Positions 1 to 7,535 of a DNA stretch of 20,507 nucleotides are shown here, in pieces. Origin of the DNA: Kangiellaceae bacterium (lineage in GTDB: Bacteria; Pseudomonadota; Gammaproteobacteria; Enterobacterales; Kangiellaceae); NCBI GenBank assembly GCA_030590405.1, contig JAUUYO010000017.1, forward strand, positions 1 to 20,507, read 5' to 3'. How positions within the stretch are numbered: position 1 is the stretch's first letter; the number at the start of each line of letters is the position of its first letter. The notes under the pieces are model-generated. The model worked only from the letters and a program-made list of their open reading frames with translations, made no database searches and was not told the origin of the DNA. A program made the translations under genes and the position numbers.

Positions 1-100
1 CTCTTTGCGACCCCTACCAAGCCCACCCCTTCCAAGGGGAGGGAACTTAACCCCCACTACCACTGGGAGATGGCTGGGGAGAGGGTTCTTTTCCCAAAAA
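1..100. repeat. GC-rich intergenic sequence, possible dispersed repeat
   Basis: This stretch lies downstream of glmM and is cut by the window edge. It is built from runs of C and G (several CCCC/GGGG blocks) in a region where genes are otherwise AT-rich. It includes a partly self-complementary CCCCTTCCAAGGGG core and, on the minus strand, an 'accctctccccagcc'-like string. Such strings resemble the short palindromic intergenic repeats scattered through many proteobacterial genomes. No ORF and no clear intrinsic terminator is seen. Calling it dispersed is inference, because only one copy is in view. Confidence 0.35.
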
Positions 101-106
101 ATCTGA

Positions 107-1441
107 TTACAAATTATCTTTGACCACATCCGCTAATTGATTGGCTAATTTTTTGACCTGTGATTCATCTTCACCTTCGATCATTACTCGGATCAAAGGT
201 TCGGTACCTGATGCCCTTAATAACACTCGGCCAGTATCCGCAAGTTCGGTTTCGATACATTTAACCGCATTTGCCACCACCGAATTTTGCATCGGGTCTT
301 GTCTTTTAGAGACTTTGACGTTGACCATGGTTTGCGGAAATTTTTTCATCCCGTTTTTAAGCTCTGCCAAGGTTTTGTTTTCACTGACCATCACCGCCAA
401 AACTTGCAGCGCGGCGATAATACCATCACCAGTCGAATTTTTATCTAAACAAATAAGATGGCCTGAAGATTCGCCGCCAAAATTCCAGTTATTTTGCTTG
501 AGCAGTTCCATCACATGACGGTCACCGACATTGGCTCTTAAAAAGTCGACGCCTTCCGCCTGCAAGGCTTTTTCCAACCCCAGATTGGACATCAGCGTTC
601 CAACGGCGCCGCCCTCCATTCGTCCGCCGTCTTTGGCTCCTTTGGTAATGATGTAGAGCAATTCATCGCCATCCAGCAACTCACCATTATGGTCAACCAT
701 CATCAGTCGATCCGCATCACCATCGAGCGCGATCCCCAGATCAGCTTTATTGCCAACCACCAGTTTTGCTAGCGCATCGGTGTCGGTCGCTCCACAACCT
801 TCATTAATATTGAATCCATCGGGATGATTAAACACCGGTTGTACATCCGCACCTAACTCTCGAAATACTTTTGGCCCAATTGAATAAGCCGCGCCGTTGG
901 CACAATCGATGATAATTTTTAAGCCTTCAAAAGAAAAGCTTGAAGGAATGCTGGCTTTGCAAAATTCGATGTAACGCCCCGCTGCGGTCGAGACCCGCTT
1001 AGCTTTACCAATGTGCTCTGAAGAAACTGTCGTCATATCTTTGTCCAGGTACGCCTCTATTTCATGCTCGATCGAATCGTCAAGCTTGGTGCCCTGAGCG
1101 GAAAAAAACTTGATACCATTATCATAATAAGAGTTATGCGAAGCAGAAATTACAATTCCGGCAGCCGCTCGAAATGTCCGAGTCAGATAAGCAATACCGG
1201 GAGTGGGCATCGGCCCCAATAATTGCACATCCATCCCGGCCGCAGCAATGCCCGCCTCAAGCGCTGATTCAAACATATAACCTGAGATCCGGGTATCTTT
1301 GCCAATGACAATGCGGTCGCGAGGTTTTTTGCCCAGTACTTTGCCAGCAGCCCAGCCAAGTTTCATCACAAATTCAGGCGTGATCGGATATTCACCAACT
1401 TTGCCTCTGATCCCATCCGTTCCAAAATATTTTTTAGACAT
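107..1441 (-). CDS. glmM: Phosphoglucosamine mutase GlmM
   Basis: Interconverts glucosamine-6-phosphate and glucosamine-1-phosphate in the cytoplasm, feeding UDP-GlcNAc for peptidoglycan and lipopolysaccharide. The 444-residue length is normal for the family. Visible motifs are the phosphoserine loop SASHN with the active Ser at residue 101, the metal-binding DGDADR at 240-245, the sugar-binding GGESSGH at 322-328, and the phosphate-binding RASGTEPLIRV from 409. The N-terminus (KKYFGTDGIRG) is the standard GlmM start. The ATG has an AAGGA Shine-Dalgarno 6 nt upstream. It lies 59 nt downstream of folP on the same strand, the usual folP-glmM operon order, so co-transcription is likely. The gene is complete. 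AlgC at 14868-17396 is a paralogue with different specificity; GlmM's SASHN and ESSGH motifs distinguish the two. Confidence 0.97.
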   Translation of the reverse strand: MSKKYFGTDGIRGKVGEYPITPEFVMKLGWAAGKVLGKKPRDRIVIGKDTRISGYMFESALEAGIAAAGMDVQLLGPMPTPGIAYLTRTFRAAAGIVISASHNSYYDNGIKFFSAQGTKLDDSIEHEIEAYLDKDMTTVSSEHIGKAKRVSTAAGRYIEFCKASIPSSFSFEGLKIIIDCANGAAYSIGPKVFRELGADVQPVFNHPDGFNINEGCGATDTDALAKLVVGNKADLGIALDGDADRLMMVDHNGELLDGDELLYIITKGAKDGGRMEGGAVGTLMSNLGLEKALQAEGVDFLRANVGDRHVMELLKQNNWNFGGESSGHLICLDKNSTGDGIIAALQVLAVMVSENKTLAELKNGMKKFPQTMVNVKVSKRQDPMQNSVVANAVKCIETELADTGRVLLRASGTEPLIRVMIEGEDESQVKKLANQLADVVKDNL

Positions 1442-1460
1442 ACAACGTCCTTATGTTGTT

Positions 1461-1483
1461 AATTGGTTGTTAAATTGGTTGTT
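1461..1483. repeat. Tandem repeat in the folP-glmM gap
   Basis: Two exact copies of AATTGGTTGTT (1461-1471 and 1473-1483) with a 12-bp period lie between folP and glmM, preceded by a related TTGTT. No function is evident. The repeat is short and AT-rich, so it could be slippage. Confidence 0.6.
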
Positions 1484-1500
1484 ATCTGTATTTTTGCTAT

Positions 1501-2319
1501 TCATTTTAACGCTTTCATCGCCATAAATACTTGACGGACATCAATCGTTTCAGCCACATCGTGCACTCTGATGATTCTAGCACCTTTTTGCATGGCGATC
1601 TGAGCGACCGCAAGACTGGCTGATAACCTTTGCTCTACCGACTTATTAGTGATCTCGCCTAACATTGATTTTCGCGATAACCCGGCAAGCACTGGAAATC
1701 CAAGTTCAACAATCCGTTCCAGCTGTTCCAGTAATTTCAGGTTATGCGATAAACTTTTGCCAAAACCAAAACCGGGGTCAATACTAACCAAACTTTTATC
1801 AATACCTGCATTTTCACATGCTTTGACCCTTTGAAGCAAAAAACGGATGACTTGTTGCACCACATTTTGATAATCCGGCACCTTTTGCATGCTGCGCGGC
1901 TGTCCTTGCATATGCATAAGACACACCGGCACTTTCAGCCTGGCCGCCATTTGCAAGGCGTTTTCTTCGGTCAATGCTCTGACATCATTGATCATTGTGG
2001 CTCCAGCTTCCACCGCAGCTTGCATCACTTGAGATTTGCTGGTGTCGATCGAAATGGCTATGCCGAGTTTTTTTATCCGGCTGATAACCGGAACGACTCG
2101 CTCGATCTCCTGCTCAGCACTCACATCTGCCGCGCCAGGGCGAGTCGATTCGCCGCCAATATCGATAATATCCACGCCAGCTTGCTGCATCTGACGAGCT
2201 CTTTCAAACGCTTGCTCCACATTATTATATTGACTGCCATCGGAAAAAGAATCCGGGGTAATATTGAGGATCCCCATAATAAGTGGAGAATGAGATTTGT
2301 TCTGATAGATACAATGCAT
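1501..2319 (-). CDS. folP: Dihydropteroate synthase FolP
   Basis: Condenses 6-hydroxymethyl-dihydropterin diphosphate with p-aminobenzoate to make dihydropteroate in folate synthesis; it is the target of sulfonamides. The 272 residues form one TIM barrel. Motifs seen are GILNITPDSFSDG (16-28), DIGGESTRPG (53-62), the pterin-pocket DTSK (92-95) and ND (111-112), DPGFGFGK (181-188), GLSRKSMLG (213-221, with the conserved Lys) and RVHDV near 251. The chosen ATG has an AGGGG Shine-Dalgarno about 8 nt upstream. The alternative Met15 would cut into the first strand. It is first in the folP-glmM unit and divergent from ubiE. ftsH, a frequent upstream neighbour in gammaproteobacteria, is not adjacent here. 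Confidence 0.96.
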   Translation of the reverse strand: MHCIYQNKSHSPLIMGILNITPDSFSDGSQYNNVEQAFERARQMQQAGVDIIDIGGESTRPGAADVSAEQEIERVVPVISRIKKLGIAISIDTSKSQVMQAAVEAGATMINDVRALTEENALQMAARLKVPVCLMHMQGQPRSMQKVPDYQNVVQQVIRFLLQRVKACENAGIDKSLVSIDPGFGFGKSLSHNLKLLEQLERIVELGFPVLAGLSRKSMLGEITNKSVEQRLSASLAVAQIAMQKGARIIRVHDVAETIDVRQVFMAMKALK

Positions 2320-2430
2320 TCTGCGAGCCCCTTTTAGCCACTTTATCGTAAATAATAAACGGGGTCGATTTTACCCTAAATTAGAATCCATCGGGGTTCA
2401 AATAGTGCTGATTCTACACCAAACACTTGT

Positions 2431-2436
2431 TATACT
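2431..2436 (+). promoter_or_regulatory. Possible -10 element for ubiE
   Basis: A TATACT hexamer (5 of 6 to the sigma70 consensus) lies 34 nt before the ubiE ATG in the divergent folP-ubiE gap. No good -35 is seen at 16-18 nt, so this is tentative. Confidence 0.3.
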
Positions 2437-2470
2437 CCGCTCAATAACCATTTTAACGATAATTCCCAGC

Positions 2471-3220
2471 ATGTCTGAGCAAAAAACCACTCATTTTGGA
2501 TTCACCGACGTTCCACTGGAAAAAAAACAGAGCATGGTGGCTGAAGTATTTGATTCGGTGGCAGTCAAATACGATCTGATGAACGATTTAATGTCGGCTG
2601 GTGTTCACCGGTTATGGAAACGCTTTACCATTCAAAAAAGTGGTGCTCGCGCTGGTGGACAAGTGTTGGATTTAGCTGGCGGCACAGGTGATTTGGCGGC
2701 ACTTTTTTCCCCCATCGTTGGTGATAGTGGGCAAATCGTATTAGCCGACATTAACGACTCTATGTTGAAAGTCGGACGAGACAGAATGATTGATAAAGGA
2801 CTGATCAGCAATATTAAATTTGCTCAGGTCAACGCCGAGGCGCTGCCTTTTGCAGACAATCAATTCGATTGTATTACCATCGCGTTTGGCCTGCGTAATG
2901 TCACCGACAAACAGAAAGCGCTGGCGTCCATGTATCGAGTACTTAAACCCGGCGGGCGTTTATTAGTATTAGAATTTTCCAAACCGACCAGCGAATTATT
3001 CAATAAGGCATACGATGCATATTCGTTTAACTTACTACCTAAAATCGGTAAGTGGATCACTGGCGATGAAGACAGTTACCGCTATCTGGCCGAGTCCATT
3101 CGCATGCACCCGGATCAAGATACTTTGAAGGGGATGTTTGAACAAGCCGATTTTGAAGATTGTGAATACCATAATCTAACTGGCGGAATTGTAGCTTTGC
3201 ATCGCGGCTTTAAGTACTAA
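2471..3220 (+). CDS. ubiE: Ubiquinone/menaquinone C-methyltransferase UbiE
   Basis: SAM-dependent C-methyltransferase that acts on the benzoquinol ring (and on demethylmenaquinol where menaquinone is made). The frame is open from 2405, but the ATG at 2471 gives a protein of 249 residues starting MSEQKTTHFGF, matching the family N-terminus and length (E. coli 251). No strong Shine-Dalgarno precedes it. Motif I LDLAGGTGD is at 66-74. NAEALPF, FGLRNVTD and YRVLKPGGRLLVLEFSKP follow, as does the highly conserved ESIRMHPDQDTL. The end, LHRGFKY, is typical. It is the first gene of ubiE-ubiJ-ubiB, with ubiJ 10 nt downstream. Confidence 0.97.
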   Translation: MSEQKTTHFGFTDVPLEKKQSMVAEVFDSVAVKYDLMNDLMSAGVHRLWKRFTIQKSGARAGGQVLDLAGGTGDLAALFSPIVGDSGQIVLADINDSMLKVGRDRMIDKGLISNIKFAQVNAEALPFADNQFDCITIAFGLRNVTDKQKALASMYRVLKPGGRLLVLEFSKPTSELFNKAYDAYSFNLLPKIGKWITGDEDSYRYLAESIRMHPDQDTLKGMFEQADFEDCEYHNLTGGIVALHRGFKY

Positions 3221-3230
3221 CCCCTGCCTT

Positions 3231-3890
3231 ATGTCTATTAATCAACTGTCTATTAATCAACTCTCCGCCACCGCCTTGCAAAAAATAACCAGAAAACTAT
3301 TAAGTCTGGACGTTGAAGCAAGCAAAGATCTGCAACAATTCAATAACAAGGTCATCCATATTTACATCGAAGACTATCAGCTGAATTACTACTTTAGTTT
3401 TAATGGGAGTGAGTTATTTGTCAGTAAACAATCTGAAACAGAAACATCGGCATCCATTAGCGGTCGGTTCAACGCTTTTATAGCTGCCGCAGCAGCTGAA
3501 CACTCAGCTGACTCAATTTTTAAAGGCGAACTGAATTTTTCGGGCGACATATCCACCGCCAGGCAGTTTCAATCTTTCGCGCAAAAACTTAATATCGACT
3601 GGCATGAGCCTTTGGCGCAGCTCTTCGGAGACCCGCTTGGACATACTTTGGCAACTGGACTGGAAAAATTAACTGGTTGGCTATTACAAACCACCCAAAG
3701 TGTCAGCCAGGATATCAGTGAATATATTCAAGAAGAAGCCCGAGTCACTCCGAGCCTTAGTGAGCAGCGATACTTTTTTGAACAAGTGGATCAACTTCGA
3801 AGTCGAGCTGATCGGCTCAATGCTAAAATGACTCAATTGAAAGCCACTCAACAAGCTCTCAAACAATCAGATTTAAAGAATACCCCATGA
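3231..3890 (+). CDS. ubiJ: Ubiquinone biosynthesis accessory factor UbiJ (SCP2 domain)
   Basis: UbiJ is an accessory, lipid-binding component of the aerobic ubiquinone-synthesis (Ubi) complex; it is not itself an enzyme. The 219-residue protein has an SCP2-like lipid-binding region at about 20-125, with the conserved pattern of a small polar strand (SGRFNAFIAAA) followed by FKGELNFSGD. Next come an amphipathic segment and a C-terminal coiled coil (about 185-212), as in E. coli UbiJ. The gene lies 10 nt after ubiE, and its stop overlaps the ubiB start (ATGA), so translation is probably coupled. The N-terminus reads MSINQLSINQL because of a 15-bp tandem duplication just after the start codon. 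The identification rests mainly on position and overall shape, since this family is poorly conserved. Confidence 0.88.
   Translation: MSINQLSINQLSATALQKITRKLLSLDVEASKDLQQFNNKVIHIYIEDYQLNYYFSFNGSELFVSKQSETETSASISGRFNAFIAAAAAEHSADSIFKGELNFSGDISTARQFQSFAQKLNIDWHEPLAQLFGDPLGHTLATGLEKLTGWLLQTTQSVSQDISEYIQEEARVTPSLSEQRYFFEQVDQLRSRADRLNAKMTQLKATQQALKQSDLKNTP
3234..3263 (+). repeat. 15-bp tandem duplication in the ubiJ start region
   Basis: TCTATTAATCAACTG (3234-3248) is followed directly by TCTATTAATCAACTC (3249-3263), identical at 14 of 15 positions. It is in frame and duplicates the residues SINQL. Confidence 0.9.
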
Positions 3891-5524
3891 AGCGATTATT
3901 CATTTTAAAAAGAGCCTTTGTCATCAACCGGATCATGCACCGCTACGGTCTAGATGAATTTCTGGCTCCTACCCCGTTGTCTAAATACGGCTTACTGTTT
4001 AAGCTGTTTGCCTTAAGCCGTAATAAAAAACACCACCTGGATCGCGGCGAAAGATTAAATCTGGCGTTAACTGAGCTAGGACCTATTTTTGTTAAATTGG
4101 GTCAGATGTTATCCACTCGGCGGGACCTGTTAGATGATGATTTAGCCGAGTCCTTGGCTAAACTGCAAGATAATGTCGAACCATTTTGTCAACAAATCGC
4201 CATCGAAACCGTTGAACAGCAACTCGGCTCACCGCTTGCTGAAGTATTTGAATCTTTTGAGCAAACACCACTCGCTTCTGCATCGGTGGCGCAAGTGCAT
4301 AGTGCCAAATTATTAAATGGCGATGAAGTCGTGGTAAAAATCATTCGTCCCGGGATTAAACGAAAGATTTTGGCGGACCTTAAACTGCTCAAAATACTCG
4401 CAGAATGGTTTGAAGACTATTCTGAAATTGGTAAACGTATCCACCCCAAACAAATTGTCGCCGATTACCAAAATACTCTTTTTAATGAATTAGACCTTCG
4501 CATCGAAGCAGCCAATACCACTCAATTAAAACGCAATTTTGAGCAATCTGATCTGCTCTATGTGCCAAAGGTTTATTGGGAATTTTGCCGCCAGCGAGTC
4601 ATGGTGCAGGAAAAGATCCACGGCGTGCCGATCGGTAAAATTGACAGGCTGCTCGAAAACAACGTCAACATGAAAAAACTGGCCCATCATGGTGTCGAAA
4701 TATTTTTTACCCAGGTGTTCCGCGACAGTTATTTTCATGCAGATATGCATCCGGGTAATATTTTCGTCAATATTGATGACCCGGCAAACCCCAGTTATAT
4801 CGCCATCGATTGCGGCATCATGGGTACCTTAAATCAGTCAGACAAACGCTATCTGGCGCAAAATTTTGTCGCCTTTTTCAACCGTGATTATCGTCAGATT
4901 GCCGAACTGCATGTGCAATCGGGCTGGGTGTCTAGCAAAGTCTCCATCGAAGAGTTTGAATCTGCGATACGCACCGCCTGCGAACCAATATTCGGCAAAT
5001 CGTTGGATGAAATTTCTTTTGGCCATTTTCTTGTTCAGTTATTTCAAACCGCCAGACGCTTTGAAATGGAAGTACAGCCACAACTAGTCTTATTGCAAAA
5101 AACCTTGCTGTATATCGAAGGGCTTGGTCGCCAGCTTTACCCCAAGCTGGATTTGTGGGAAACAGCTCAGCCCTTTCTCAAAAAATGGCTCGCCGATACC
5201 TATGGCCCGAAAGCCGCATTTAATAAAATGAAACAAAAAGCGCCTAAATGGCTAGAAGAACTACCTGATATGCCAGAAAAAATTAGCGCATTTTTGAACG
5301 CCAGTAGTAACCAGTCAAATCAGCAAATCTCTTTAATTAAATCGATCGATAGCTTAAAACAATCACAACTAAGCTCGGGAAAACGCATACGCTGGGCGAT
5401 TTTAGGACTAACCTTTATATTGCTCAGCTTAACCTCAAGCCCTGAGTGGCTTGCGATTGAATGGGTAAAGGGGCTGCTTATGGGCTTGTCATTAACCAGT
5501 TTTGTGGTATCTTTTACCGCGTGA
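3887..5524 (+). CDS. ubiB: Ubiquinone biosynthesis kinase-like protein UbiB
   Basis: Member of the atypical ABC1/ADCK/UbiB kinase-like family; a membrane-bound ATPase needed for ubiquinone synthesis, not a proven protein kinase. The 545 residues equal the family length. Seen: the KxGQ motif at 70-73 (KLGQ), the alanine-rich nucleotide loop ASASVAQVH near 131-139, an invariant lysine in VVVKI (151), NELDLRIEAAN near 200, the catalytic-loop HADMHPGN at 284-291 and the metal-binding Asp in IAIDCG (308). The last 45 residues contain two hydrophobic segments that anchor it in the inner membrane. The start codon overlaps the end of ubiJ by 4 nt. It is the last gene of the ubi unit, and a 103-nt gap separates it from the HIT gene. 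Confidence 0.97.
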   Translation: MKRLFILKRAFVINRIMHRYGLDEFLAPTPLSKYGLLFKLFALSRNKKHHLDRGERLNLALTELGPIFVKLGQMLSTRRDLLDDDLAESLAKLQDNVEPFCQQIAIETVEQQLGSPLAEVFESFEQTPLASASVAQVHSAKLLNGDEVVVKIIRPGIKRKILADLKLLKILAEWFEDYSEIGKRIHPKQIVADYQNTLFNELDLRIEAANTTQLKRNFEQSDLLYVPKVYWEFCRQRVMVQEKIHGVPIGKIDRLLENNVNMKKLAHHGVEIFFTQVFRDSYFHADMHPGNIFVNIDDPANPSYIAIDCGIMGTLNQSDKRYLAQNFVAFFNRDYRQIAELHVQSGWVSSKVSIEEFESAIRTACEPIFGKSLDEISFGHFLVQLFQTARRFEMEVQPQLVLLQKTLLYIEGLGRQLYPKLDLWETAQPFLKKWLADTYGPKAAFNKMKQKAPKWLEELPDMPEKISAFLNASSNQSNQQISLIKSIDSLKQSQLSSGKRIRWAILGLTFILLSLTSSPEWLAIEWVKGLLMGLSLTSFVVSFTA

Positions 5525-5546
5525 CCTATACAGGAATAAAGCCTCC

Positions 5547-5581
5547 CCTTCCCTCATGGGACCAACTCTTGGTTGTGAAGG
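5547..5581 (+). other. Weak stem-loop in the ubiB-HIT gap
   Basis: CCTTC (5547-5551) can pair with GAAGG (5577-5581). An inner ACCAA (5561-5565) pairs with TTGGT (5569-5573) around a 3-nt loop. No U-tract follows, so it is not a classical terminator. It may partly separate the ubi and tat transcripts, but this is speculative. Confidence 0.3.
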
Positions 5582-5627
5582 CGGATTCCATCATAGAACC
5601 TACTTTTGGTGAAGAGGATTTGAAATT

Positions 5628-5963
5628 ATGACTGATTGTCTATTCTGCAAAATTGAACAAGGAGATATTCCGTCTGACAAGGTCTATGAAGACGAAGATG
5701 TGATTGTTTTCAAAGATCTTTACCCCAAAGCTGATGTGCATTTACTCATCGTTCCACGCAAGCATATTGTCTCGCTAAACGAATTGTTACCAGAAGATCA
5801 GGAATTAATGGGCAAAATGATGCTATTGTTGCCAAAACTTGCCAAGCAACAAGGACTGAACGAAGGCTTTAGGACTATAATAAACACTGGAAAGGGTGGC
5901 GGACAAGAGATCTTCCATATCCATATCCATTTGTTAGGTGGTGGGCATTTGCCTTTTGCTTAA
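5628..5963 (+). CDS. hinT: HIT-family nucleotide hydrolase (HinT-like)
   Basis: Histidine-triad protein of the HinT (PKCI-like) branch, a cytoplasmic purine nucleoside phosphoramidase. The 111-residue length is typical. The catalytic triad HIHIH lies at 97-101, followed by LLGGG; the N-terminus CLFCKI and the DVHLLIVPRKHI strand are family hallmarks. A GAGGA Shine-Dalgarno lies 9 nt before the ATG. It sits between ubiB and tatA, where many gammaproteobacteria carry hisI/hisE-like genes or nothing; the link with Tat looks positional, not functional. The stop codon lies inside a perfect 8-bp hairpin. The exact physiological substrate cannot be told from sequence. Confidence 0.93.
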   Translation: MTDCLFCKIEQGDIPSDKVYEDEDVIVFKDLYPKADVHLLIVPRKHIVSLNELLPEDQELMGKMMLLLPKLAKQQGLNEGFRTIINTGKGGGQEIFHIHIHLLGGGHLPFA

Positions 5964-5969
5964 ATGCCC
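5943..5969 (+). terminator. Hairpin across the HIT gene stop codon
   Basis: GGGCATTT (5943-5950) pairs perfectly with AAATGCCC (5962-5969) around an 11-nt loop. The right arm includes part of the stop codon. There is no U-run behind it, so it may be a weak terminator, an RNA 3'-end stabiliser, or a translation-linked structure ahead of tatA. Confidence 0.4.
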
Positions 5970-5976
5970 CAATATA

Positions 5977-6023
5977 AGTTTGAGTTTAGATAGATTGGTG
6001 TTTAGACGAGTTTGAATTTAGAT
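5977..6023 (+). repeat. Repeats upstream of tatA
   Basis: AGTTTGAGTTTAGAT (5977-5991) recurs as AGTTTGAATTTAGAT (6009-6023), 14 of 15 identical. A TTTAGA core occurs three times at an exact 16-nt spacing (5985, 6001, 6017). This lies in the 109-nt gap between the HIT gene and tatA. Function unknown; it may be a decayed tandem array or binding sites. Confidence 0.55.
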
Positions 6024-6072
6024 GTAGTAAGTAACGACTTAGTAGTTACAAAATTTTAAGAGAGAAATTAAT

Positions 6073-6297
6073 ATGATCAGTATGCCGAGTTTAGTAATCA
6101 TCTTAGTGATTGTTATATTATTATTTGGAACCAAACGACTAAAAAGTATTGGTAGCGACTTGGGTGGCGCTCTAAAAGGATTCAAAAAAGCGGTGAAAGA
6201 TGGCGAAGAAAAGCCCGAAGAATCAATCGAAAATAAAAAGGATTCAAATGTCATTGAAGGCGAAGTGATTAAAGAAGAAGATAAAACCCAAAAATAG
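6073..6297 (+). CDS. tatA: Sec-independent translocase subunit TatA
   Basis: Pore-forming component of the twin-arginine translocase, which exports folded proteins across the inner membrane. The 74 residues comprise a short N-terminal TM helix (about 5-19), the hinge FGTKRL (18-23), an amphipathic helix containing SDLGGALKGFKKAV, and a charged, Glu/Lys-rich tail. The FGxK hinge and the SDLG...GFKKA pattern identify TatA rather than TatB. An AGAGA stretch about 7 nt upstream serves as a ribosome site for the first ATG; Met4 is a possible alternative. tatB follows 9 nt later, so tatABC forms one operon. Confidence 0.95.
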   Translation: MISMPSLVIILVIVILLFGTKRLKSIGSDLGGALKGFKKAVKDGEEKPEESIENKKDSNVIEGEVIKEEDKTQK

Positions 6298-6306
6298 GAC
6301 CTCATT

Positions 6307-6735
6307 ATGTTTGATATGGGTTTCCTTGAGCTTTTACTCATCGGCATTATTGCTTTGATAGTGCTAGGTCCCGAACGACTGCCCAAAGCAGCCAGGACCG
6401 TTGGGCTGTGGATTGGAAAAGCCAAGCAAGGCTTTGATTCGATTAAAACTGAAATCGATCGCGAGTTAAAAGTGAAAGAGTTACAACAACAACTCGCAGA
6501 GCAAAAAGCAAAAATTAAAGCCGAATTAGACGTTGGATCAGAGTTTAGTTCACTAAAGGACGATTTAAACCAAACGACTAACAGCATTCATCAGGAAATG
6601 TCCTCATTGGGCCAGGCCTATGATTCCGATGCTGGTAGTTCAAATGTTAAAGGTTCAGAAACCGCAGGTTCAGAAAAACCTCAAACCGATAAAAATGACC
6701 AGGCACCAGCAATAAGCCATTCGGAAAACAAATAA
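6307..6735 (+). CDS. tatB: Sec-independent translocase subunit TatB
   Basis: TatB works with TatC as the receptor for twin-arginine signal peptides. The 142 residues start MFDMGFLELLLI, with the family's conserved Glu8 in the TM helix (about 4-21). The signature GPERLP hinge follows at 21-26. A long amphipathic and coiled-coil helix rich in Gln/Lys/Glu runs to about 75, and the tail is a disordered Ser/Gly/Glu segment. The length is within the TatB range (E. coli 171). It is 5 nt upstream of tatC. Confidence 0.95.
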   Translation: MFDMGFLELLLIGIIALIVLGPERLPKAARTVGLWIGKAKQGFDSIKTEIDRELKVKELQQQLAEQKAKIKAELDVGSEFSSLKDDLNQTTNSIHQEMSSLGQAYDSDAGSSNVKGSETAGSEKPQTDKNDQAPAISHSENK

Positions 6736-6740
6736 TAACA

Positions 6741-7508
6741 ATGACTGAATCCAACCAAGACACGTCCACAGAAAAGGACATGCCCTTAATCTCCCACTTA
6801 CTCGAATTGCGCGATCGCTTGTTGCGCATGGTGCTATCGGTTATCGTCATATTTGTCGGGCTGATCTATTGGGCAAACGATCTTTATTTAATCTTATCAG
6901 CGCCGCTTATTGCTCACCTGCCTGAAAACTCAAACATGATTGCCACTGATATCATCGCGCCATTTCTAACCCCATTTAAGATGACGGCAGTATTATCAGT
7001 TTTTGTCGCAATGCCTTATATTCTCCACCAGGCCTGGGGGTTTGTTTCCCCTGGACTATACCGCCATGAAAAACGTTTTGCTTACCCGCTGTTATTTTCC
7101 AGTATCGTTTTGTTTTATAGCGGTTTATCTTTTGCTTACTTTGTGGTTTTTCCGATGGCATGGGCGTTCCTGACCGCAGCAGGACCACAAGGCATCCAGG
7201 TGTTACCGGATATCAGCAGTTATCTGGACATCGTATTAAAAATGTTTTTTGCATTCGGGATCGCTTTTGAAATCCCGGTTGCGACTATTTTGATGGTCTG
7301 GTCGGGGCTGACCAGTGTAGAAAACCTCAAACAAAAAAGGCCTTATGTCATTGTTGGGGTATTTGTAGTTGGCATGTTATTAACCCCACCAGATGTGATC
7401 TCACAAATTCTACTCGCTTTCCCAATGTGGATCCTATTTGAATTAGGGCTTATTTTTGCGGTGATGGGACAAAAACCTGAAACATCAGAAGAAAAACCTG
7501 CTGATTAA
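6741..7508 (+). CDS. tatC: Sec-independent translocase subunit TatC
   Basis: Polytopic core of the Tat translocase, binding the twin-arginine motif. The 255 residues carry the N-terminal cytoplasmic signature HLLELRDRLLR (19-29), six predicted TM helices, and the first-loop FVSPGLYRHEK with the conserved Glu used in signal recognition. They also show the FGIAFEIPV and MLLTPPDVISQ segments found across TatC proteins. The length is normal (E. coli 258). The gene is last in tatABC; tatD, which follows in E. coli, is absent, and an unknown secreted-protein gene starts 27 nt later. Confidence 0.97.
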   Translation: MTESNQDTSTEKDMPLISHLLELRDRLLRMVLSVIVIFVGLIYWANDLYLILSAPLIAHLPENSNMIATDIIAPFLTPFKMTAVLSVFVAMPYILHQAWGFVSPGLYRHEKRFAYPLLFSSIVLFYSGLSFAYFVVFPMAWAFLTAAGPQGIQVLPDISSYLDIVLKMFFAFGIAFEIPVATILMVWSGLTSVENLKQKRPYVIVGVFVVGMLLTPPDVISQILLAFPMWILFELGLIFAVMGQKPETSEEKPAD

Positions 7509-7535
7509 TTAACAACATAATAGAGAACTATTAAC

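Noticed and set aside
1831..2337. 168-codon open frame on the plus strand opposite folP
   Set aside because: It lies entirely over a clear folP with all motifs; its His/Arg/Leu-rich translation looks like a shadow.
2405..2470. N-terminal extension of UbiE
   Set aside because: The added residues have no match in the family and overlap the predicted promoter.
6039..6587. 182-codon open frame antisense to tatA-tatB
   Set aside because: It mirrors two well-identified genes, is rich in Ser/Phe/Ile as expected for the complement of Lys/Glu-rich helices, and has no recognisable domain.
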